Notes under the pieces: model-generated
The model's input: the letters and a program-made list of their open reading frames with translations, nothing else
What the model was told of the DNA's origin: nothing
Database searches by the model: none
Shown: piece by piece, positions 54,345-63,546 of the stretch
How positions within the stretch are numbered: the stretch's first letter is position 1
How the letters are laid out: every line of letters starts with the position of its first letter
Translations under genes and position numbers: made by a program
NCBI GenBank assembly: GCA_030220185.1
Contig: JASPKZ010001235.1
Span: 1,464,501 to 1,528,500 of the forward strand
Length of the DNA stretch: 64,000 nucleotides
Direction: 5' to 3'
DNA from: Diploptera punctata
Lineage: Eukaryota > Arthropoda > Insecta > Blattodea > Blaberidae

Positions 54345-54690
54345 AGACTCCAAACTCCAAGCACGACAGACCTAGAAGGCCCTTGGCCTACCAGCCGGCT
54401 GCTGGCCTCATGTCCACATGTGTTAATCACAGAGATAGACAATCATAAGCCAGTGTAGGGATGACATGTGATGATCATGTCGGATCCCCCAGCCGTTATA
54501 GCTGGTCTTCTCAACCTGGAGTCGCTACTGATTATAGCTACCCAAGTGCCTCACGATGCTGAGTGGGAAATGGTCCCATACTGGCCAAAATTCCATGAGA
54601 AAATTTCTTCCTCCATGGGGACCCGAACTAGTGCAAGTCCTGTAGCTCTGTTCCAAGGCTTCTTGCCTTCACCACTTGGCTAAGGCGCTT
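54345..54690 (-). mobile_element. SINE2, minus copy
   Basis: Best-preserved copy: minus head TAGCCAAGTGGTGAAGGC, B-box-like GTTCGGGTCCCC, body CTAGAAGGCCCTTGGCC. Confidence 0.85.
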
Positions 54691-54774
54691 TTCGAACAGA
54701 CACACATATAATTAATTCTAAGTTTAATTAAGGTGGAATTTTTTATCACTCACCTCATATTGTTCTTCTTATTA

Positions 54775-54828
54775 GACTATAAACTAGTTTCGGAACATAG
54801 TTTATGTTCCATCCTCACTATCGTCACG
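54775..54828 (-). ncRNA. Hammerhead, PLE family G, C3 changed
   Basis: GTGAGGA for CTGAGGA; stem II GGAACA/TGTTCC, GAA, ACTAGT kept. Predicted inactive. Confidence 0.6.
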
Positions 54829-55377
54829 ACCGTTGTTCTGTCGTCTTGAAGAGCTGTCCTTTGCTCCTTCCATTGGCTGACTGAAAAACCTCGAAACCAG
54901 GTCATTCTCACAGGGAATTTCAAAGTTCATCAATTTCTTCTTTTCGCTCTTTTGAATGTAGATCTTTTCCCAAACAGTAAGTTCTTTTGGTTTTTCTATT
55001 TTTTTTAATAATTTAGCTTCTTTCTCAATAGGATGTTTTTCAGACCATGCATGGGCAGCCACTGCAGATTTTTCTACTTCCCCTTTCTTGACATTCCTGA
55101 GATGTTCTTTCACTCTAGTTTTCAAGTAGAAACATCTGCAGTGGCTGCCCATACATGGTCTGAAAAACATCTTATCAAGAAAGAAGCTAAATTATTAAAA
55201 AAAATAGAAAAACCAAAATAACTTACTGTTTGGGTAAAGATCTACATTCAAAAGAGCGAAAAGAAGAAAGTGATGAACTTTGAAATTCCCGGTGAGAATG
55301 ACCTGGTTTCGAGGTTTTTTAGTCAGCCAATGGAAGGAGCGAAGGACAGCTCTTCAAGACAACAGAACAACGGTCAT

Positions 55378-55428
55378 GACGATACTGAGGATGGAACAGA
55401 AACTATGTTCCGAAAGTAGTTTATAGTC
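55378..55428 (+). ncRNA. Hammerhead ribozyme, PLE family G
   Basis: GACGATA, CTGAGGA, GGAACA/TGTTCC, GAA, AGTAGT, T, TATAGTC. Stem I GACGATA/TATAGTC is 6 of 7 pairs; stem III has one mismatch. Confidence 0.7.
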
Positions 55429-55550
55429 AAATAAGAAGAACAATATGAGGTGAGTGATAAAAAATTCTACCTTAATGAATATACCTCATAGTGAGAATTC
55501 CTAAAATAAGTAATTCTAAGTTTAATGTTTATAAATTTGTTTTGTTTCAG

Positions 55551-55597
55551 TGTTTGGACATTCAACAGAAGACTGTGATGACGGTGAGACGTTTTAA
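55551..55597 (+). CDS. CLIP-190: CLIP-170/CLIP-190 family terminal exon, second zinc knuckle half and C-terminal ETF
   Basis: Tiny last coding exon: VFGHSTEDCDDGETF then TAA (55595-55597). The acceptor is TTTTGTTTCAG. Joined to the previous exon it completes the second knuckle, C-x2-C-x4-H-x4-C. The acidic-aromatic end resembles the EEY/F-type tail of tubulin and CLIP-170 that CAP-Gly domains recognise, here DDGETF. This fixes the strand and the 3' end of the gene. Confidence 0.92.
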
Positions 55598-56200
55598 CAT
55601 GCACTAATTTATTAGGAAGGAAAGAAAATGTAAATCTGTTGCAGAGGCATTGTATCCAAGTTAAATAATGCGGCCTACATTGCCATACAAAAATAACTAC
55701 TATTTTTATATTGGTACTTGTATATATTATAGATAATAATAATTATTATTTTATGTAGGTGCAGAATGTAATCATGTACAAATTAATGGTACCATAAGTG
55801 AATTATTTATGCATTTTTGCATAAATTTATAATACTATATCATAACATACATTTAAGGGAAGTTGACTGTAAAGAAAGTTAATAAAAAGTAGATCGTAAA
55901 AAATATATTATAAATAAGATTCTAATTATTTGACTTTATGAATTTTTTGTGTTACTTAAAGAAACATTTAACTTAAAAGATATATATTTGGTATCTTTAT
56001 TCAGTCTGAATAATTTTTTTATGTAATTGAAGTTTGGCTGTGACATACCAATAATGAGATACACTTTTGTTATCTTCCATAATAAATAAGAAAGTGAAAT
56101 CTTAATTACAAATAATCATACATACATTCATGGTGGTCTGCCCAAGAGAAGATATTTCACTGCAAACTCAGCATTCTCCACTCTTTCCTTAACTCGGCTT
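55598..56200 (+). other. Probable 3' UTR and downstream flank of the CLIP gene
   Basis: AT-rich DNA directly after the stop with no other gene signal. AATAA-like runs occur (around 55735 and 55880), but no canonical AATAAA followed by a GT-rich element was clear enough to place the polyadenylation site. Confidence 0.4.
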
Positions 56201-56204
56201 TCCT

Positions 56205-56272
56205 TTTTATATTTGAAGAGAAAAATTTTCGCCTAGACCGAGACTCGAACCCGGGACCCTTGGCTTTCTAGG
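56205..56272 (-). mobile_element. SINE1 half, minus
   Basis: T-arm side of the tRNA core (GAGACTCGAACCCGGGACC) and 3' arm only; truncated at the anticodon stem. Confidence 0.75.
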
Positions 56273-56490
56273 CTTTCCTTTTTGTATCTGCATACAGACC
56301 ATTTATTTTAATATTGTCTATCATCTGATGTATTTTTCTGCCTCTAATCTTCTTTCCGTAGACCATTCCTTCTTGGGCATCCGTCAACAGGCAGTTTCTT
56401 CTTAGCCAGTGGCCAATCCAATTTCTTTTCCTCTTCTTTATGAATTCCAGCATTGTTCTTCCTTCACCCGCTCTGTCTAGCACATCTTTA
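56266..56490 (-). mobile_element. LINE 3' end, antisense
   Basis: Minus frame: RAGEGRTMLEFIKKRKRNWI, GHWLRRNCLL and IRGRKIHQMIDNI. Common LINE C-terminus. 56491-56805 is unassigned. Confidence 0.75.
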
Positions 56491-56896
56491 TTTTTTTATT
56501 TTGTCTATCTATTTTATATTATCATCGTTATATAATAAAATCTAACTTAGCACTTTTATTGTAATATTTGAAATGCCCAATATGATTGAATTTTAATTTT
56601 GGACGCACAAACTATTGATAAAAATATGATTTTTGAAGGACAATAATTATACTACAGGAGTTTCTTCACATACTGAGTAAAGCGTCTTAAAAATTCCATA
56701 GCCCTACTTCAAAGAGTTCCTGAGAAAAGTGGTTATGAATAGATTAAAAAATGTAACTTTTTCCAGAATGATTTAAAAATTTAATTAAACTGAATAGCAT
56801 GAGATATCCAATATATATATATATATATATATAATTGAATAAGAAAGTTTTCTTGGGTTTTCTGTGTCATGGATTCAGGTTCGGCCTCTGGCCACT

Positions 56897-56942
56897 GATT
56901 CCGACATTTCGGCATGATCCCACATGCCATTATCAAGGAATG
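56897..56942 (-). ncRNA. Hammerhead-like motif, minus arm
   Basis: ATTCC, TTGATAA, stem II GGCATG/CATGCC, GAA, ATGT, C, GGAAT. Stem I ATTCC/GGAAT is perfect, but the core departs from CTGANGA at two positions. Confidence 0.5.
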
Positions 56943-57156
56943 ATAAGTTTGAGTCACAGGTTTAGGTCTTATATAATTAGACACAGAGAGTTTTTGCTGT
57001 GATCCATTTCCGAAGACTTACACCCATCCAAGGATTCGAAGGTGTTTAACTACATAATAACTAAACCTTGGATAGGTGTACGTCTTCGGAAATGGGCCAC
57101 AGCGAAAACTCTATGTGTCTAATTATATAAGACCTAAACCTGTGACCCAAACTTAT

Positions 57157-57205
57157 CATTCCTTGATAAAGGCATGTGGGATCATGCCGAAACGTCAGAA
57201 TCAGT
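57157..57205 (+). ncRNA. Hammerhead-like motif, plus arm
   Basis: ATTCC, TTGATAA, GGCATG/CATGCC, GAA, palindromic ACGT, C, AGAAT. Same two core changes as the minus arm. Confidence 0.5.
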
Positions 57206-57334
57206 GGCCAGAGGCCGAACTTGAATCCATGATGCGGAAAACCCAAGAAAACTTTCTTATTCATACTTATATCCACAAAAATCTGCAATATAACATATAT
57301 ATATATATATGTATATATATGACATAAAAATAAA

Positions 57335-57530
57335 AATAAATGCCTGTACCAGGATTTGAACCCAGGACCTCTGAATTGATACTTCAGTGCGCTACCACTT
57401 ATGCTATATACTATATATAAAAGAAAAATAAATGTTTGTACTAGAAGCCTGGATAGCATAAGTGGTAGCACACTTAAGTATCAATTCAGAGGTCCTGGGT
57501 TCAAATTCTGGTTGAGGCATTTAGTTTCGC
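57335..57530. repeat. Inverted pair of tRNA-like sequences (SINE6)
   Basis: Minus tRNA-like core at about 57340-57412 and plus core at 57447-57521. The plus core begins GCCTGGATAGCATAAGTGG and has B-box GGTTCAAATTCTG. Cores match each other closely and are unlike SINE1. Confidence 0.7.
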
Positions 57531-57955
57531 TTTACTTAATGTCAAAATTTAATTATAAAATCAAAATATATATATAAAGTTAAATGTATCCTTAATTAAC
57601 ACAGAAGAGTGTAATTTTGTCAGATAATTAGAATCAGATTTATAATTTTTTGAGTAAGAGCTACTTTTTACCTGCTCTTCACAACTGTTCCTGTTAAATT
57701 TTTCATTGAGGCAGGTCTGCCAAGTGTAGCTTTTACAACTGACAAACTGTTTTATGCTTATCGGTGTGTCAGCACACCATACCCATATTTTAGCTTTTTT
57801 TTTAGAATTAAGATAAATATGTCATTCATTTTCAAATTAATTGCACTAACTTCCTTGTCAAAGTTTTCTTTTTTTTTTTAACGACATAGGACTCTATTAT
57901 ATTTGAAGAGAGGAAATATACTTATATTTGAATTAATATTGGGAAGTAAACATTA
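57531..57955. other. Unassigned flank DNA
   Basis: AT-rich; a SINE1 tail scrap at about 57897-57915. Confidence 0.4.
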
Positions 57956-57961
57956 TGAGGT

Positions 57962-58180
57962 TATATCACATTAATAGTGAGCGGAGAACTTATTTTTTAA
58001 CGACTCAGCTCATACATTTTCAAATTTCTTTGATACCGGCGGTTTCAGACAACATCTTGTCCCTCTTCCTTGAGTGGAAAGTCATGACTGAACAGGGACA
58101 AGATGTTTTCTGAAACTGTCGGTATCAAAGAAATTTGAAAATGTATGAGGTGAGTCGTTAAAAAATAAGTTCTCCAATAA
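57962..58180. mobile_element. PLE-type tail hairpin, family H
   Basis: Inverted arms AACTTATTTTTTAACGACTC / complement, near perfect, with outward CTCATAC / GTATGAG. Confidence 0.8.
58081..58130 (+). ncRNA. Hammerhead-like motif, family H
   Basis: TGA, CTGAACA (G8 changed), stem II GGACA region, GAA, ACTGTCGGT, A, TCA pairing with TGA as stem I. Confidence 0.5.
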
Positions 58181-58275
58181 TTAAAACATTTTGTCTGTTC
58201 ATTCTTACCTCTTAGAGTTGTTTTTGTCGAATATATGTTTCAGAGCTTCTTAGCCCCATCGTCAGCATATGAGGT
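58181..58275 (-). mobile_element. PLE family E tail scrap
   Basis: Same sequence as the left arm of 12548-12748, cut just inside the ribozyme. Confidence 0.8.
58226..58267 (-). ncRNA. Hammerhead, PLE family E, stem I cut by the junction
   Basis: CTGACGA, stem II GGGGCT/AGCTCT, GAA, ACATATAT, T, CGAC. The upstream strand of stem I is replaced. Confidence 0.65.
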
Positions 58276-58307
58276 ACGGAGAATTCACGATTCATTTGAT
58301 TCTTATA

Positions 58308-58560
58308 CATTTTTCTCTTCAAATATAATTTGTCCTTCAGTGAGAAGTGTTCGTTTAACTTGGCTATATTATCTTATTCTACTATCGTCTATTTTATCTT
58401 GTATTTTATCCAACTTCAAAATTTCTCTTACTTTAGTGTTCTGTATTCTATCTCTACTGGTTTTTCCAAGCATGCTTGTTACAAACTTCATCTCTGTTCA
58501 TTGAATTCTACTTAAATCCTTCTCTGTTACTGTCTGTACACAGGATATTATTCAATTTTG
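58308..58560 (-). mobile_element. SINE1 tail scrap and LINE 3' fragment, antisense
   Basis: 58308-58350 is a plus SINE1 3' arm. 58350-58560 in the minus frame reads SRIQ, TEMKFVTSMLGKTSRDRIQN, TKVREILKLDKI, a LINE C-terminal piece. 58561-59095 is unassigned. Confidence 0.6.
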
Positions 58561-59095
58561 TTTTCTGAAAATTAAATTTTAATGTATACTATAAAATATG
58601 ATTTTTGATAGACTATTTTACTTAATGTTCTACAGGGGTTTTAGCTATAATGAATAAAATATCCTGAAAATTTTACAGTCCTAAGTCAAGTAGTTCCTGA
58701 AGAAAGTAGTACCAATAGCTTGATTTTCAGAAATGTTTTATACTAAATTAATTCACAACTACTGTAATGGTTTAAGATATCTAAAAGTACATTGAAATGT
58801 GTTCTTAAGTGACAAAAAACATAGTAATAATGAATCAGAGATATATTTTTTGTTTACAAGTTACTTTTTCTCTCTCTTCACAACTGACTCCCCTTAAGTT
58901 CAATGTAAACTTTCTTTATCCTTTGTCAGCAAATGCAGAAACCAACATCAGCTGTTTTTTTATATTTGAAACTTGGCAGGCCTGTTAGAGGTCAATTGAT
59001 GACCAAATTTAGCATATAAACTGCATGTAAATGTGTACCCATGTTCTTTCAAACTAAATTTTTCCATTTATACTGATTGGAGCTCAAATGTTCAA

Positions 59096-59600
59096 ACTAC
59101 TTCTTCTAGTTTGTGTTGTCTTAGAAGTCATACTTACTTGGTCTGCGATGGTGGTGCTACAACCCATAAAGAGACTTGGCCTCCTTAACAAGTCATTGTG
59201 TCTCCTTTTATTGATCTTTTATGGGGAAAAAAATCACTCATCATCACCATGCTCTTATTGTGTCCTCCTTTCAGAAGGTCGATTCCAAATATACCTCCAA
59301 CCATCTCTATCTTCCCATGCTTTCCTTCTTTTTAGTTCTTCCCAGTCGTATCCTCTCTGTTGTAGATTTTTCTTCACTTGGTTAATCCATCTTTCTCATG
59401 GTCTACCTCGTGATCGTTTTCCTTGTATCTTGAGATTTAGCAGTCTTTGTGGTAGTCTTTCCTTTTCCATTCTTTTTAAGTGTCCAAACCATTTTAGTCT
59501 ATTTTTTCTATGTTTGTTGTTAATTTTCCTACACTTAATGTCTCCCTGATTTTGTTATTCCTTATTCTATCTCTCCTTGTTTTATGTACCATTCCATGTA
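59096..59600 (-). mobile_element. LINE 3' end, antisense
   Basis: Minus frame: NGLDTLKRMEKERLPQRLLN, GKRSRGRPWERWINQVKKNL, DWEELKRRKAWEDREGWRYI. A common LINE C-terminus. The plus-strand hydrophobic frame here is its shadow. Confidence 0.8.
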
Positions 59601-59639
59601 TAATAATTCTATTTCTGTAAGAATGAAATTAATGTTTTT

Positions 59640-60015
59640 ATTGCCTCACCTTATATCCTTTTTCTTCTAGACTGCAGTTTCGGAGCTTATCTCCATCATC
59701 ATTAGCCTCTGGTGAACCAGTGTTATGTCGTTTCTTGGCGGTTTCCTTCTTCCTTCTATCGGTGGACCAATGAACCTCTGTATCAGGTCAAAATTTGCGG
59801 GAGTTTCGAAATTCATGAGTTTATCTTTATTGTTTTTTTGGATGTGGATTTTTTCCGAGACCGTGAGTTCTTTCTTTCTGTCTGTGTGTTTGATTAGGCT
59901 GGCTTTTGTATCGATTAAATGTTTTTCAGACCAAGCATGGGCTGCTACAGCTGACTTGTCCACTTCATCCTTTTTTACATTTCTAAGATGTTCTTTCAAT
60001 CTTTTTTCCCTGTGA
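59640..60015 (-). mobile_element. PLE C-terminal and tail fragment, family K
   Basis: Minus frame: KEHLRNVKKDEVDKSAVAAH, AWSEKHLIDTKASLIKH, KELTVSEKIHIQKN, DLIQRFIGPPIEGRRK. The outer end has GCCTCACCTTATATCC. Confidence 0.88.
59664..59706 (-). ncRNA. Hammerhead, PLE family K, C3 changed
   Basis: CTA, ATGATGA (C3 changed to A), stem II GGAG/CTCC, GAA, palindromic ACTGCAGT, C, TAG. Stem I CTA/TAG fits. Confidence 0.6.
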
Positions 60016-60089
60016 AAGTTAAAAAAATTAATTACTGTAGCTTAGATTCTGCTCAAGTCCTTCTTTGTATATGTCCAAGTCTCATCTGC

Positions 60090-60500
60090 ATCCATGAGGT
60101 TTAATTTAAGATTTAAATTAAAATGTTTTATACCTCACCTCATATCCAGTCTTCTAATTATACCAGTTTCAAAGCTTAGGCAGCTTCATCTTCAGTAATT
60201 TCTTGTCGACTGATGTTATGTCAATCAGAACTGCTTCTACCTCCCTCTGTTTGTGGACCGATGAACCTCCAGATCAAATCAGAATACCTGGGAATTTCAA
60301 AATTCATAAGTTTTTCTTTGATTAAAAGAATAAAATCTTTACAATGTCAGCACATTCATCATCAAACCATTTCTTGTTTTGCCTCTTTTTTAAGTAACCA
60401 ATGCTTTCTGATATTGACCTTTGAAATTGGTATCATGAAAACACACAGTTTTATGAGGTGAGATATAAAAAAAAACATTTTTTCTAACATTGAAAATACT
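60090..60500 (-). mobile_element. PLE tail fragment, family L
   Basis: Minus arm 60110-60330 with FEIPRYSDLIWRFIGPQTEG-type end; the right part 60425-60500 is a short plus tail scrap (GAGGTGAGATATAAA). 60501-60640 is unassigned. Confidence 0.75.
60154..60200 (-). ncRNA. Hammerhead ribozyme, PLE family L
   Basis: AATTA, CTGAAGA, stem II AAGCT/AGCTT, GAA, ACTGGT, A, TAATT. Stem I AATTA/TAATT is a perfect 5 bp and the core is intact; the cleavage base is A. Confidence 0.8.
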
Positions 60501-60671
60501 TCATAGTGTTACTTTCCACTTTAATTTTGTTTAAATTATTTAGTGTATTTTAGAACTTACATTTTAGCACAGTATTGAATTCATCTTAATTTGTAATTTC
60601 CATGCAACAATACTCATACCCTTTGTGTGGAGTTGTCAATATGTTTAGGTAAAATTTTATCACTCACCTTA

Positions 60672-61650
60672 AAACCGGATATTTATCCCCATATAATAAT
60701 AATAAGGGTTTTTGTTTTGTTTATAATTATATTTATTTATATGAAGAATGGACATCAGATTGATTTATAGAATTCAAATTTTTTTATAAGTATAAAAAAA
60801 AAATAACCAGTCAATATAAACTGTTAATACAGTTAGATGTTTTTATAACTGATGCAGTATGTAAAATACTTCAAATATTCAAATTGATAATTTTTATAAA
60901 GAAATAAATGGGATTGGTGGAATTGGATAGAAGTTAGCTTGAAAATACTCCTTCCTTTTCTGTTGGACCAATCAGAACCTAGAGGTTATTACATAATAAA
61001 AAAGATGGCTACAATACTTGAAGATGGTCGGTCATGTTCGGCGACTGCTCCTTAAAGAATAAGGAAATAATTGTTTATTTTATTGATGTTGGTTGAAAGA
61101 AATAGTGTTAAAAGTATGAAAGATTATATAGTGATATAATAGTCATCCATCTTGGTGAAAAACAGTTTCTAAGTGAAAATAATGAATAATAATGACTGGA
61201 TTGACCGTTAGCATTCGTCATCCATTAAATACATAAAATGGTAATCTTCTAGAAGTGAAAAATATCAACCGAAGCCGGAATCTTTTGGAACTTTTAAATT
61301 ACAAGATTCATCTTGACCAAAGTGAGAGTTTTAAATAAACTAACTTATCGTTCAACTGTTAATAAAGTGTTGTTATTTGTGTAAGAAACATTTCCTCATT
61401 CCCCTGAAGAGAGTTATTAGTGCCGTGGCAGATTTAAAGTGGTTTAAATTATATCGCAAATCTTCAACTTCGGATATCTCACCGAGAAACCCAACTTTAA
61501 ATGTCTCCACAACGAGGGGCAAAAATAAACACAACTTCAAATGGCGCATCAACGAGGGCTCGAATGGGAATCGAACCAGGGACCTGTAAACCTGAATCGA
61601 ACCAAGGACCACGAGAATGAGGAAAGTAATAAAAATCTTCAAAAGTGAGT
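60672..61650 (+). mobile_element. 5' LTR and leader of an LTR retrotransposon
   Basis: Starts near AAAACCGGATATTTATCCCC, shared with the antisense relative at 31025-32440. Contains AAATAAAC and TTAATAAAG motifs near 61333-61370. The leader holds two tRNA T-arm-like strings (ATCGAACCAGGGACC, ATCGAACCAAGGACC) near 61570 and 61597, candidates for a primer site. The exact LTR end cannot be fixed because the 3' LTR is outside the window. Confidence 0.65.
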
Positions 61651-61737
61651 ACAGTTAAAATTTATATGTGAAAAGTGAATTAGTGATAATAACAATTAAT
61701 GCTTTTAAGAAATAAGAAAATATTAAAATACCCAACA

Positions 61738-63103
61738 ATGGCCAATAACGAAAATATAACTTGTAAAACTGTTAATATTGATGAAGAAATTAGTGAAGGC
61801 CAAGAAAATTTAATTTTGTGTAACAATGAAAATAATCAAACTAATGATACACCTTCTTGGGTAACATTGTTAATAAATAACATTTCTGATATTAATAATA
61901 AACTGGAAAAGAATAGTGCAGAATTAAAGGAAATTAGGAATGACAATTCAATTCTCAGTAGTAAATTAGAAGCTAATGTAACTAACCTTAGCAATAAAAT
62001 TGATGCAAATATTTCCAATCTTAGTAAAGAAATTAAAGAAAATAACTTAAAACTAGATCAAAAGTTAGAAAGCATTAGGTTAGAATGCAAACAAAACAAT
62101 TCTAAACTGGAACAGAGAATAGTAAATGTAGCTAAAGACTGTGAAAAGAAAATATAGATATTGTAAAAATGAGGTAGAAAAATGTAATGAAAAGATTGAT
62201 GAAACACATAATCAAATAGAAATATCTTTGATTGAGGTAAGGCAAAGTTGCCAAGATAAAATCGAAGAATTAGGAACTAAAGTCGAAGATAGACTAAAAA
62301 TTTCCGAAGAAAGTGTTATCTTAGGTAATGAAGAACTTCAATCAAAGATAACAAATGAAGTAATTATTATAAAAGAACAAGTTGAAGGATGGATAACTAA
62401 GATTGTTGAACTTGAAAATAAATATGTGTCAAAAAATAGTGAAAAGGAGATTGAGGTTATGTCAGGACATTCTAGTAATGTTAATAATGATCCTCCTTCT
62501 AGTAGTAGTAGTAAAAATGTATGTAAAATTCCTGCTAATCTTTTAGGGGAAATTAACTTACCTAATTTTGGTGATACTGTAGGCCAAAGCCCTACTGATT
62601 TCATTAGGGAAATTGAAGAATACTTCGAAATCAAAGGAATAGAAGACAAGTTCAGAATGTTCTTCATAAGAAAAAGTTTAAAAGACAATGCAGAGTCTTG
62701 GTTTAAGATAGCTTGCCATGATTCAATGACTTATCAAACATTTAAAAATGCTTTCTTAGGTTACTACTGGGGACCAGAAAGACAAAACAAACTAAGGTTA
62801 GACCTAACTAGTGGAAAATTCTCCAACAATGGTAAACAAGGTTATCTTAATTATTTCTTGGAGAAGGCAAAAATGGCATCATTGTTACAGCCTCCAATAG
62901 ATGAGAGAACTTTAATTTCTATGTTATCGCATCACTTCCCAGATGAGATTAGATATCATTTGATAGTAGCCAGACCACAAAATGTTTCTGAAATGTTAGA
63001 GTTGTTAGCTCTACTAGAGAATAAAAGAGAAGTAGATAATGTAGTAAAAGAAATTTATTTGGGGAAGGGGCAGAGCCCTATAATAAGAAAGGTAATTTTG
63101 TAA
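61738..63103 (+). pseudogene. LTR retrotransposon gag, frameshifted
   Basis: The first frame, from the ATG at 61738 (an earlier in-frame ATG is at 61699), begins MANNENITCK and becomes a coiled coil. It stops at 62155-62157. A second frame carries on the coil and then a capsid-like part: LPNFGDTVGQSPTDFIREIE, WFKIACHD, AFLGYYWGPERQ. This is the pattern of Ty3/gypsy-type Gag. A further frame change near 63075 leads to the basic Asn/Arg-rich end. No CCHC zinc knuckle is seen. Confidence 0.8.
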
Positions 63104-63546
63104 CTAAAAGAAATGATGAATATCATAATGAGAATAGAGAAAGAAGTTTCAAACAGGGCAACAATAATAATAGGTTTGTTCAAAATAGAAACAGCCCAAA
63201 TAAAAATAGGATGACTAATAATTATAGTAACAATAACCAGAATGGATGGTTCAAACGTAATGAAAATAGGAATGACAGACAAATTAATTATATGGATGTT
63301 AACAGAGTAGGAGAAAATAGAAATAGGTATTGGACTTCTCCCTGTAGAGGTAAAAGAAGAAGGAATACCTATGGTAATGAAAGTAAAGGGTATTTCCAAC
63401 GACAACAAAATTGTCAAATTAATGAAACTAGTGATAGGACAGAGCAAAATAGAATAGACTCTGTAACTATTCACAACCAAAGTCAAGATATACCTAGTAA
63501 TGAAAATGACCTCGAAGTAAATCACAGGATACCTCGTGCTTTTTAA
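63104..63546 (+). CDS. LTR retrotransposon gag C-terminal basic region
   Basis: Low-complexity N/R-rich frame (KRNDEYHNENRERSFKQGNN, NRMTNNYSNNNQNGW) ending TAA at 63544-63546. Likely the nucleic-acid-binding tail in place of a zinc knuckle. The next frame opens one base on. Confidence 0.65.

Larger units (their letters stand above)
54725..55500. mobile_element. PLE family G hairpin, long arms
   Basis: Minus arm 54725-55125 and plus arm 55120-55500. Both code for SAVAAHAWSEKHPIEKEAKL, KELTVWEKIYIQK and LMNFEIPCENDLVSRFFSQP. It ends about 50 bases before the last CLIP exon. Confidence 0.9.
56835..57265. mobile_element. PLE-type hairpin, about 200-bp arms
   Basis: Inverted arms from GAATAAGAAAGTTTTCTTGG to its complement, with (AT)n runs outside both ends (56808-56832 and 57292-57312). 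Each arm carries a ribozyme-like stem with GGCATG/CATGCC and CGAAA. Confidence 0.7.

Noticed and set aside
57061..57471. 136-residue minus frame
   Set aside because: Spans a hairpin repeat, an (AT)n run and a tRNA-like repeat; not a gene.
59088..59549. 153-residue hydrophobic frame
   Set aside because: It is the opposite strand of a LINE 3' end with a clear minus-strand protein.
61373..61642. 89-residue minus frame in the LTR leader
   Set aside because: No similarity recognised and antisense to the element; its relative at 31 kb does not preserve it.
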